Assembly (NCBI GenBank): GCA_023228865.1
Contig: JALOAH010000144.1
Coordinates: 1-7,033, forward strand
Source: Porticoccaceae bacterium
Lineage (GTDB): Bacteria; Pseudomonadota; Gammaproteobacteria; Pseudomonadales; Porticoccaceae
Direction: 5' to 3'
Length of the DNA: 7,033 bases
Shown here: positions 1 through 6,307 of the stretch, piece after piece
Position numbering within the stretch: position 1 is the first letter of the stretch
Layout: each line of letters opens with the position of its first letter
Position numbers and translations under genes: made by a program
The notes under the pieces: model-generated
What the model was told of the DNA's origin: nothing
Seen by the model: the letters and a program-made list of their open reading frames with translations, nothing else
The model's database searches: none

Positions 1-230
1 GTTACGGCGAGCTGACGGCAGATTCCCAGCACGTGGTGGAGAAGATCTACGCCTTTGCCGGCCGGCCCCTGAAGGACCAGGTGCGGGAGGCCGTCGCGCG
101 CTGGGAGGCGGAAAACCATCAGCACAAGCACGGTGTGTACAAATACTCCCTGGCGGATTACGGCATTACCCCTGAGATGGTGAATGAAAAATTCCGACCC
201 TATGTGGAGCGCTTCCGGGAATATCTCTGA
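1..230 (+). CDS. Sulfotransferase family protein, C-terminal fragment (5' end outside window)
   Basis: This is the last ~75 residues of a protein whose start lies before the window; the frame is open from base 3 to the TGA at 228-230. It is recognised by comparison with the complete sulfotransferase encoded at 4447-3248. Both tails share V-x-E-[KR]-I-Y, then A-x-A-x-WEA-x-N, then KHG-x-x-x-YSL-x-x-x-G-[IL], in the same order and spacing. In the Sulfotransfer_3 type this tail follows the PAPS-binding core, which is not visible here. An internal GTG at 33 is not a real start, because homology continues upstream of it. It is the first visible gene of the plus-strand group, 175 bp before the membrane protein gene. 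The family would transfer sulfate from PAPS to a hydroxyl group; the substrate is unknown. The family call rests only on similarity to the other gene in this window. Confidence 0.8.
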   Translation, partial: YGELTADSQHVVEKIYAFAGRPLKDQVREAVARWEAENHQHKHGVYKYSLADYGITPEMVNEKFRPYVERFREYL

Positions 231-405
231 AAATAGCGGGAACCGGCCCGAAGGGTGCTTACTTAAGAAGAACGAATTTTAATTCAATGCGTTGAGGTAA
301 TTTCACAGGGTCCATTGTTTCAGCAGCCTGGTCTTGGCCGGGCGCCATTCGGAGCCGGCCCCGGTTGTCTTCGTTTTTTAACAATAAACAAGAGGAAAAA
401 AAACC

Positions 406-1209
406 ATGAACCCTCTCTTTGGCACCCCGGATACTTTCCCGCTGGACGCCGTTGTCCCCGCCCCATGGCAACTCGTTTTTACCATTGCTTTTGGCATTCC
501 CGCTTTTGCCTTTTGCATTTATGCCATCTACCTGCTCATCAAAGAAAAAGACCTGGTGCCGCTGCTGATCATGATCGGCGCGGCAATTGCCACCTACGAA
601 GAACCCATCGTCGACGTGCTGGCCAAATGCTGGTGGCCCGCGGTGGGGCAGTGGACCGCCATCGAAGCCTTCGACCGCCCCATTCCCTGGCTGTGCGTAT
701 TCGCCTACATGGCCTATTACGGCGGCATGGTGATACTGCTGGCCAGGGCCTTTGAAAAGGGGGTGAGCAGAAAACAGTTTTTCACTGTTTTCTATATCGC
801 CATTATTGCCAATGTAGCCATGGAGCCGATCCCATTAAACCTTGGCTTGTGGATGTATTACGGAGACCAGCCCTTTGCCATTTTCGGCTACCCTCTCTAC
901 TGGCCGGTAAACAACGCCCTGGCGGCCATGGTCACCGCGACACTGATATACAAGCTGCGGCCCCATCTGCGGGGGTTTTCCCTGTTGCTGTTATTGCCGC
1001 TGGTTCTCACCGGAAACCTTATCAGCAACGCCGCGGTAATGTGGCCTGTCTGGACGGCCCTCAACTGGCCCTACGGCTATGCGGCCACCATTCCCGCCGC
1101 CCTGCTCACCTTCGCACTGTGCGCGGCAGCGGCACGGGTGCTGGCGACTATCGTTGCCACCAACAGGGTCTCCGAATCCATCAGCCCCGGCTCGCCTCAT
1201 CCGGCTTAA
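406..1209 (+). CDS. Seven-helix integral membrane protein of unknown function
   Basis: A 267-residue, very hydrophobic protein that I do not recognise as a named family. About seven membrane segments can be read, at roughly residues 22-45, 50-64, 93-114, 124-146, 158-182, 190-212 and 224-250. There is no cleavable signal peptide. Acidic and polar residues sit at or in the helices: TYEEP (63-67) with D70, AMEP (138-141), WPVNN (166-170) and GNLISN (203-208). Aromatic clusters (WW 76-77, W149-YY, W213 to W221) flank them. Such buried polar residues suggest a catalytic or ligand-binding pocket rather than a simple anchor, but this is inference. The start is supported by an AGAGGA sequence at 391-396, nine bases before the ATG. 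The SDR gene follows after 31-40 bp, so the two are probably co-transcribed. Possibilities include a small membrane enzyme (for example cyclase- or isomerase-like) or a transporter; neither is demonstrated. Confidence 0.85.
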   Translation: MNPLFGTPDTFPLDAVVPAPWQLVFTIAFGIPAFAFCIYAIYLLIKEKDLVPLLIMIGAAIATYEEPIVDVLAKCWWPAVGQWTAIEAFDRPIPWLCVFAYMAYYGGMVILLARAFEKGVSRKQFFTVFYIAIIANVAMEPIPLNLGLWMYYGDQPFAIFGYPLYWPVNNALAAMVTATLIYKLRPHLRGFSLLLLLPLVLTGNLISNAAVMWPVWTALNWPYGYAATIPAALLTFALCAAAARVLATIVATNRVSESISPGSPHPA

Positions 1210-1232
1210 AACCTGAAACCTGCAACTGTTCC

Positions 1233-1239
1233 AGAAGGA
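1233..1239 (+). promoter_or_regulatory. Shine-Dalgarno sequence that decides the SDR start
   Basis: AGAAGGA lies one base before an ATG at 1241 but ten bases before an in-frame ATG at 1250. The first spacing is too short for normal initiation, so 1250 is the better start. The membrane protein gene upstream has a similar layout: a purine-rich AGAGGA, an A-rich spacer, then ACCATG. Confidence 0.55.
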
Positions 1240-1249
1240 AATGAAAACC

Positions 1250-2083
1250 ATGCCCACACCTTTCGACAAATTCAGCCTTTCCGGAAAAACCGCCCTGGTG
1301 ACCGGCGGCGCCACCGGCCTTGGCCTGCATATGAGCCGAGCCATCGGCCAGTGCGGCGCCAGGGTGCTGATTGCCGCGCGCCGCGAGGACGTTCTACGAA
1401 GGGCCTGCGAGGAACTGATGGCGGATCCTTTTATCGATCTCGTCAGCTGGCGCACCGTGGATCTCGGCGACAGGCAAAGTGTGGATGCCCTGGCACAATA
1501 CGCCACCAGCGAATTCGGCGGCGTGGATATTTTTATCGGCAATGCGGCGGGCACTTACACGGAACAGCTTGAGGATATCGATTTTTCTACCGTGGACGAT
1601 GGCTTCCAGGCCAACGTGATCGCCAACATGCAACTGGCGAAGGCCTTTCTGCCGGGCATGCGGGAACGGAAATGGGGCCGCTTCATTTTCAGTTCGTCCA
1701 TCGCCAGCACCATGGTCGGCCCCAGGGAGGGAACCGCCACCTATTCGGCGACGAAATCCGCCCTCAACAGTTTCAACCGCGTGATCGCCACCGATATGGG
1801 CCACGACAACATCACCGCCAACACCCTGCTGCTGGGCTTTTTCGAAACGGATATTCTCAGCAATGGCATCAAGCACATCGAGAACATGCAGGGGCCGGAA
1901 GCGGCGCGGAAATTCGTCAACGACTTCGTCAGTGTCACCGCGCTCGGGCGCTTTGGCGATCCGGCGGAAATCGAGGGGCTTATCCAGCTTCTCGCCAGCG
2001 ACGCCGGCAGCTATATCACCGGCGCCAGCATCTCCATCGACGGCGGCATGAGCGTCATGATGCGGCCACTGCCAGTGAGCTAG
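1250..2083 (+). CDS. Short-chain dehydrogenase/reductase (SDR), classical type
   Basis: An NAD(P)-dependent oxidoreductase of 277 residues from ATG 1250 (280 if ATG 1241 is used). Numbered from 1250, the Rossmann cofactor motif TGGATGLG is at 18-25. A-R-R follows the second beta strand (about 43-45), which suggests NADP(H) preference because a basic rather than acidic residue sits there. NAAG at 98-101 replaces the usual NNAG. The catalytic Ser is probably S150, with Tyr165 and Lys169 in YSATK. The Ser-Tyr spacing is two residues longer than in the minus-strand SDR of this window. The C-terminal TGASISIDGGM region is typical of classical SDRs, and the length is slightly above the usual ~250. 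It is the last gene of the plus-strand group, after the membrane protein, and ends 10 bp from the convergent SDR. The substrate, presumably an alcohol or ketone, cannot be read from the sequence. Confidence 0.92.
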   Translation: MPTPFDKFSLSGKTALVTGGATGLGLHMSRAIGQCGARVLIAARREDVLRRACEELMADPFIDLVSWRTVDLGDRQSVDALAQYATSEFGGVDIFIGNAAGTYTEQLEDIDFSTVDDGFQANVIANMQLAKAFLPGMRERKWGRFIFSSSIASTMVGPREGTATYSATKSALNSFNRVIATDMGHDNITANTLLLGFFETDILSNGIKHIENMQGPEAARKFVNDFVSVTALGRFGDPAEIEGLIQLLASDAGSYITGASISIDGGMSVMMRPLPVS

Positions 2084-2103
2084 GGCCTGCGCACTACTGG
2101 CAG
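2069..2103. terminator. Inverted repeat spanning the two convergent stop codons, possible bidirectional terminator
   Basis: CTGCCAGT (2069-2076) is perfectly complementary to ACTGGCAG (2096-2103), giving an 8-bp stem with a 19-base loop. An overlapping alternative pairing, AGTGAGC (2074-2080) with GCGCACT (2089-2095), matches at 6 of 7 positions. The repeat covers the last codons and stops of both SDR genes and the 10-bp gap between them. Its position between convergent genes fits a shared transcription stop. There is no T-run on either side, so it is not a canonical intrinsic terminator. Confidence 0.35.
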
Positions 2104-2837
2104 GTCACTCCGCCATCCACGACAAACTGCGCGCCGGTGCAAAAGCGCGCCTCATCCGAGGCCAGCATAACAACCACGCTGGCGACTTCTTCCGGCTCAC
2201 CGATACGGCCTGCGGGCGTTCCCTGCAACAGCGTGGAAAGTAGTTCTTCCTTGTCCGCACTGGGCACCGTCATGGGCGTGCGGATCAACCCCGGATGGAT
2301 CGAATTTACCCGGATACCGCAAGCCGCGAATTCAATGGCGGCAGCCTTGGTCATGCCCGTTACGGCGAATTTGGAGGCGCAATAACTGATGGAATCCGGC
2401 GCGCCATTGATGCCGGCGATGGAGGAGATGTTGATGATTGAACCGCCACCCGCGCGCTTCATGGAAGGTAGCACCGATTTCATGCCAAGAAAAACTGCGA
2501 CCTGGTTGACATCGATGGTGCGCCGGTAATCCCTCTCGCTCAGGGTTTCAATGGGGTTCATTTTCACAACCCCTGCATTGTTCACCAGCACCGATACCGG
2601 GCCAAATACCGACTCCGCTTTATTGACGGTTTTTATCCAGTGCTCTTCACTGGTGACATCCTGGTGAACGAACACGGCATTGCCGCCCAGGCTTTGCGCC
2701 GTTGCCTTTCCCTCACCATCGAGCACATCGGTAAGCACCACCCGCGCGCCCTCTTCCACCAGGCGTTTTGCAAAGGCGGCGCCCATGCCACGCGCCGCGC
2801 CCGTGACAATTGCAACCTTGCCGGAAACCCTGCCCAT
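2094..2837 (-). CDS. Short-chain dehydrogenase, 3-alpha(20-beta)-hydroxysteroid dehydrogenase-like
   Basis: A 247-residue classical SDR with every key motif intact. TGAARGMG is at 12-19, D37 at the end of the second strand (acidic, favouring NAD(H)), D60-V61 in the adenine pocket, NNAG at 86-89, N111, S139, Y152 and K156 (YCASK), and HPG at 181-183. From memory, several stretches resemble Streptomyces 3-alpha(20-beta)-hydroxysteroid dehydrogenase: VVL-x-DVLD-x-EG after the second strand, GMK-x-V-x-P-x-MK, and HPG-x-x-x-TPMT. The length is also close to that enzyme's. A steroid or other cyclic secondary alcohol is therefore a reasonable substrate guess, though related SDRs act on cyclic alcohols such as cyclopentanol and on bile acids. 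It is the last gene of the minus-strand operon, 12 bp after the SnoaL-like gene, with a strong AAGGAGG seven bases before its ATG. Its likely cofactor differs from that of the convergent SDR. Confidence 0.92.
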   Translation of the reverse strand: MGRVSGKVAIVTGAARGMGAAFAKRLVEEGARVVLTDVLDGEGKATAQSLGGNAVFVHQDVTSEEHWIKTVNKAESVFGPVSVLVNNAGVVKMNPIETLSERDYRRTIDVNQVAVFLGMKSVLPSMKRAGGGSIINISSIAGINGAPDSISYCASKFAVTGMTKAAAIEFAACGIRVNSIHPGLIRTPMTVPSADKEELLSTLLQGTPAGRIGEPEEVASVVVMLASDEARFCTGAQFVVDGGVTCQ

Positions 2838-2842
2838 GACGA

Positions 2843-2852
2843 CTCCTCCTTA
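2843..2852 (-). promoter_or_regulatory. Strong Shine-Dalgarno overlapping the stop codon of the preceding gene
   Basis: Read on the minus strand this is TAAGGAGGAG: the TAA stop of the SnoaL-like gene (2852-2850) runs directly into AGGAGGAG. Seven bases separate AGGAGG from the ATG at 2837. Ribosomes ending on the upstream gene would sit on this site, so translation of the SDR is probably coupled to it. Confidence 0.8.
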
Positions 2853-3245
2853 GTTGGCGTTCCAGAAATCCAGCAATGCTTTCGTATCCTGGGGATAAAC
2901 ATCCAGATGACAGATTGCCCCGTCCCTGACCGTATAGATTTCCACATAGGGCATGGCGATTTTTGTGCCGGTCTTGCGTGACGTGAAGGTAATGTCCATG
3001 GATGCGGCAACCTTTTCATCCGTGCCCAGCAATTCGCAGCGGCCAATGGCGATGGTGAATTTCCCGAGGATGCTGGCATACACCTTGTCGCGGAATTCCT
3101 CCATACCCTGGTACACACCGCCATAGGGCAATGAACCCGGCTCAATCACCACAATCTCGTGATGTACGCAAGCCATGGCGCCTTCGCCATCGCCGCGCAA
3201 TACCGCATCCAGCATTGCCCTTACCACCTGCGCCGCATTTGCCAT
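2850..3245 (-). CDS. SnoaL-like / NTF2-fold small protein
   Basis: A 131-residue protein with the pattern of the SnoaL-like branch of the NTF2 superfamily. An N-terminal helix (A-x-x-VVRAMLDAVLRGD) is followed by a strand with HH-E (about 27-30), then EPGSLPYGGVYQG-x-EEF, typical of the cone-opening loop. It ends with beta strands carrying E-x-YTVRDG and H-x-DVYPQDTKALLDF. Members include polyketide cyclases, ketosteroid isomerase-like and epoxide hydrolase-like enzymes, as well as non-catalytic proteins. I cannot assign a reaction, and the classic ketosteroid isomerase Asp pair is not evident by eye. ATG 3245 is preferred over GTG 3251 because the Shine-Dalgarno overlaps the GTG and is correctly spaced for the ATG. 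Only two bases separate it from the sulfotransferase stop. Its place between a sulfotransferase and a hydroxysteroid-type SDR suggests a role in modifying the same small molecule. Confidence 0.85.
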   Translation of the reverse strand: MANAAQVVRAMLDAVLRGDGEGAMACVHHEIVVIEPGSLPYGGVYQGMEEFRDKVYASILGKFTIAIGRCELLGTDEKVAASMDITFTSRKTGTKIAMPYVEIYTVRDGAICHLDVYPQDTKALLDFWNAN

Positions 3246-3247
3246 TT

Positions 3248-4447
3248 TCACCCTCCTTGCATCAGCCCGCCAAAGCGCTCCAGATAATCCGCAAAGGCTG
3301 CGCGGATTTCATTTTCACGCAAGCCAAGTTTCTCCAGGCTGTATTCGTGCCTGCCGTGCTTGGCAATGGGATTTCCCGCCTCCCAGGCCGCCATGGCTTT
3401 TCTGGCTTCAGGGCTTAACTCCACACCAGCCGCGAAATAGATTCGCTCGATGACACCGTGAATATCGTTGACGATTTCACTGTAGCCCACGTCCACAAAA
3501 CGGTGCCGCTTTTCCAGCACGGGGCGTTGCGCCATATAACCTTTCATTTGCTTTTCCATGTGCCTGAGGACAAACCGTGCCGCTTCCCTGTCGTCAATGT
3601 CGTCCGCGTACATTTTCCAGCTCGCCGCGGTAAGGGCGCCCAGCGACGGGATGGTGGAAAGGGGATCGCGATGGCAGTGAACGACAGTGGCCTCTGGAAA
3701 CGCCGCAAACAATTCATGCAGATAAGGCAGGTGCTCGCAGGTTTTCAGCAGCCAGGGCTTTTGCGGGGAGCCATCCTGCCACTGAAACATCCGCAACAGC
3801 TTGCCCAGGTATCTGTACCAGGGAGAGAAATCCTGCTGTTCAAGCCAATTTTCGAAGCCGGGCACCTTTGCCGAATAGCAGGGGTTCCAGCCCCGCATCA
3901 CCAGATCCGCCATGAACACTTCCTCGTCCGCCGCCATGGCATCCATGGGATGGCCGGCGAAAAAATCCGGTGCGTTGTCGCGCATGGCCTGCACCACCGC
4001 CTTGGCGATATCGATGCGAGGATCGTTTACGGCGGATTCGCCGTCGCCCGCCAAAGGCGCGGGGTTGAGAATTTTCCACAGCGGCAGTTTCTGCAACCCC
4101 GGGTCCTCCGCCATCACCCGTTGCAGCTTGGTGGTTCCCGAGCGGGGCAGGCCGACAATAATGATGGGGCCACGGATTTTTTCAGCGAGGATTTCCGGGC
4201 GGCGCCTGAACAGGCCGTCGAGACGCAGGCGGTTGCACAGCGTATTGACCAGGCCGTGGCGCTGCGCTTCAAGGCCTGCGTCATTCAAGCCTGCTTCTCT
4301 GTTAAGCGAATCAATCAGTACCCGCAGGCCTGGAACAATTTCCGGCGCGGAAAATTCAGACCGTCCTGTCACAAGGATTACTTCATCGATTAATGCATCA
4401 ATCGCTATTTTTGATCTTGCAGGATCTGGACAATACATATTCAGCAT
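3248..4447 (-). CDS. Sulfotransferase family protein (Sulfotransfer_3 type)
   Basis: A 399-residue cytoplasmic protein with no signal peptide or membrane segment. The PAPS 5'-phosphosulfate loop is clear: IIIVGLPRSGTTKLQ at about 95-109, with R102, S103, G104, T105 and T106. The 3'-phosphate region is VVHCHRDPLSTIPSL (255-269), with R260 and S264 as the expected contacts. LLKTCEHLPYL (233-243) matches the W-x-LK-x-P/C-x-H segment common in this family. The first ~90 residues form a helical N-terminal region, also common in these bacterial enzymes. The family transfers sulfate from PAPS to hydroxyl groups of lipids, sterols, carbohydrates or other acceptors; the acceptor here is unknown. The ATG at 4447 has a weak AAAGAGAA upstream (4458-4451), and a second ATG at 4438 is possible. 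It is the first intact gene of the minus-strand operon, 52 bp after the broken receptor gene. Its C-terminus is clearly homologous to the fragment at 1-230. Confidence 0.92.
   Translation of the reverse strand: MLNMYCPDPARSKIAIDALIDEVILVTGRSEFSAPEIVPGLRVLIDSLNREAGLNDAGLEAQRHGLVNTLCNRLRLDGLFRRRPEILAEKIRGPIIIVGLPRSGTTKLQRVMAEDPGLQKLPLWKILNPAPLAGDGESAVNDPRIDIAKAVVQAMRDNAPDFFAGHPMDAMAADEEVFMADLVMRGWNPCYSAKVPGFENWLEQQDFSPWYRYLGKLLRMFQWQDGSPQKPWLLKTCEHLPYLHELFAAFPEATVVHCHRDPLSTIPSLGALTAASWKMYADDIDDREAARFVLRHMEKQMKGYMAQRPVLEKRHRFVDVGYSEIVNDIHGVIERIYFAAGVELSPEARKAMAAWEAGNPIAKHGRHEYSLEKLGLRENEIRAAFADYLERFGGLMQGG
3251..3258 (-). promoter_or_regulatory. Shine-Dalgarno inside the sulfotransferase 3' end that sets the SnoaL-like start
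   Basis: AAGGAGGG on the minus strand is formed by the last codons of the sulfotransferase gene, followed at once by its TGA (3250-3248) and then the ATG at 3245. Six bases separate AAGGAGG from that ATG. The in-frame GTG at 3251 overlaps the site and cannot use it. The arrangement implies translational coupling. Confidence 0.75.
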
Positions 4448-4499
4448 CTATTCTCTTTGTAATTTAAATATTACTGAAAGCAAAACAAACACGCGGAAG

Positions 4500-6307
4500 C
4501 TAAAAATTGAATTTCACATCAATCCCATAAGTTCTTGGAGCACCCCATGAGCCTCGAATTCCGGCAACATTTGCCACCAGATCATCAAAATATTTTTCGT
4601 CAGTCAAATTGTTTCCCCAAACAGAAATCTTCCAGCTTTCACCAGGAGTAATGTAACTAATTTTTGCGTTCAAAATACCATAACCATCTTGCTGTAGTTT
4701 TTTACTCAAAGGATCGGCAATAAAATCAAAATTGTATTTATCTTTGTAAGAATAAGTTACCACCACAGGAATCAATCCATCACCAACAGAAAAATCATGT
4801 TGCAATGATAAAAATGCTGACCAATCAGGGGCTCTTAACATCGACTCTCCGCTGGCGTCAAACAGAACGTCCGACATTCCAGGCAAAAATGGATTTCCGG
4901 TTAAGGTCGAATTAAAAACCTTGGCGTTGGCATCGTAGTCTTTATATTCTGTTTCAAGAATATTGAGCCCCGCAGTTATTTGAGTTCTATCCGTTGCAAG
5001 CCATTTCAGATCAATATCCACTCCAAGAATTTCAGCATCCGCGGCATTATCAGTTATAGCTCCCGCCGAACCATCTCGCGGAGCTCTTGTTACCTGTAGA
5101 TCTGCATAGTCGTAGGAATACAGCGCAGCATTGAGTTGAACCCTGTTGCCAGGCGACTGTATTTTCAACCCAAGCTCGACCATATCGAGTATTTCTGGAG
5201 CCAAGACTTGGGAAGTTGCCGCTGGATAATTATAGCCCCCACTCTTGAACCCGCGAGCATAGGTTAGATAGATCATTCCACGATCAAAGCTATATTCCAA
5301 CGTTGCCTTTGGTGTAAACTCGCTCCAATCAGCCTTATCATTATATGGAACTGGTACTGCTGTAACAGGAGCTATGGACGAAGCCCTTGCAACTACCGTT
5401 TCTTCTCTTCATTCCAACGCCCGCCAAGTGTAACCGCCCAATTTTCACTAAAATTCCACGTTGCCTGACCAAACACCGCCCAGGCGGTTGTCTCTACATT
5501 TTGGAGACTTTGAGAAATGATGAATGGCAAGCCAACGTCCACTTGCGCGTCGTAATTTGCGTCACTGTTGTAAAAGTATGCACCCAGAAGCCATTCCAAG
5601 CTTTCACCATCATTGGATACAAGTTGAAACTCCTGAGAAAATGCATCCTCGTCCTCAGATGCATATGCATCAACCACTGCAGTACTTGTCCCGTCCGCAT
5701 CAGTACCAAAAACCTGTTCAAGCTCGGAATAAGTAGTGACGGATACCACATCGAAATAATCCAATACGACATCAAATCGCAATTGCGCAGAAAATTCATC
5801 TCCCTCATTCTTTTCATTTATTGCTGTTGCTGCCTTATCACGACTTGCACCAGAAATACCGCCCGCTACTATTCCTGTATTTAACCCCGGAGGGCTCAAA
5901 TCTACAACATCAATCCCATATAGATCGTTTCTTTCCCAGTAATCCAATGTCAATCTCGCTGTCGTATTATCCGCCATTTCCCAGCGAAATTTTCCTCTAA
6001 ACGCTTTAAAATCTTCGTCATCCAACTCAGACTTACCACCTGGAAATATGTTATCAACGTACCCGTCTCTCTGTTTAGTAAGTGCTGTAATACGCGCACC
6101 AAATGTATCAGAAATAGGCACACTGACAGTACCAGAAAAATTATAGTAATTGTAGTTGCCAGCACTTACAGAAAGAGAACCTCCAAACTCATCATCAACA
6201 TCTTTCGTGACTACTCTGATTGCACCACCAGTTGCATTTCGCCCATAGAGAGTTCCTTGCGGGCCTTTGACCACTTCAATTCGTTCGACATCAGAGAATT
6301 CAAACAT
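4500..6307 (-). pseudogene. TonB-dependent outer-membrane receptor, 5'-truncated by an IS and frameshifted
   Basis: Two adjoining reading frames together give the C-terminal ~600 residues of a TonB-dependent receptor. The upstream part (6307-5396) opens with the end of the plug: DVERIEVVKGPQGTLYGRNA, then TGGAIRVVTK. Beta-barrel strands follow, up to GGRWNEEKKR, then TAG at 5395-5393. The downstream part continues in the next frame with TVVARASS and goes on through WSEFTPKATLEYSFD and LTYARGFKSGGYN to the terminal FDVKFNF, whose final Phe is typical of outer-membrane barrels. The junction is a one-base shift near 5394-5410, consistent with loss of one A in AAGAAACGG. The signal peptide, TonB box and first part of the plug are absent, because IS sequence begins just upstream of 6307. 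An intact receptor would import a ligand across the outer membrane using TonB energy. It is much more AT-rich than its neighbours. No function is expected from this copy unless the frameshift is a sequencing error and the 5' part survives beyond the IS. Confidence 0.88.

Noticed and set aside
276..320. AT-rich stretch with a TTGAGG (292-297) and a small palindrome GAATTTTAATTC, as a promoter for the membrane protein gene
   Set aside because: No -10 box at proper spacing is convincing. The 175-bp gap may well hold a promoter, but I cannot place it.
336..379. GC-rich inverted repeat GGCCGG/CCGGCC (336-341, 355-360) followed by six T at 374-379, as a terminator after the first sulfotransferase
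   Set aside because: The stem is only 6 bp, the loop is 13 bases, and the T-run starts 13 bases after the stem, so it does not fit an intrinsic terminator.
991..1876. Minus-strand open frames opposite the membrane protein and the plus-strand SDR
   Set aside because: They lie over well-supported genes, have unusual composition and show no family motifs.
3251..3251. GTG at 3251 as start of the SnoaL-like gene
   Set aside because: It overlaps its own Shine-Dalgarno; the ATG at 3245 has correct spacing.
3458..4393. Long plus-strand open frame of 311 codons opposite the sulfotransferase
   Set aside because: It is fully antisense to a gene with clear PAPS-binding motifs and is rich in His/Arg/Gln as expected from a shadow frame. 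No domain is recognisable.
4448..4499. AT-rich 52-bp gap upstream of the sulfotransferase with TAATAT and TTGTTT-like boxes on the minus strand, as a promoter
   Set aside because: The boxes are at poor spacing and the region is AT-rich throughout, so chance matches are likely. A promoter here remains possible, given that the receptor gene upstream is broken.
5387..5884. Plus-strand Cys-rich 165-codon open frame opposite the receptor
   Set aside because: It is antisense to recognisable receptor barrel sequence and has no plausible ribosome site. The Cys content is a by-product of the opposite strand.
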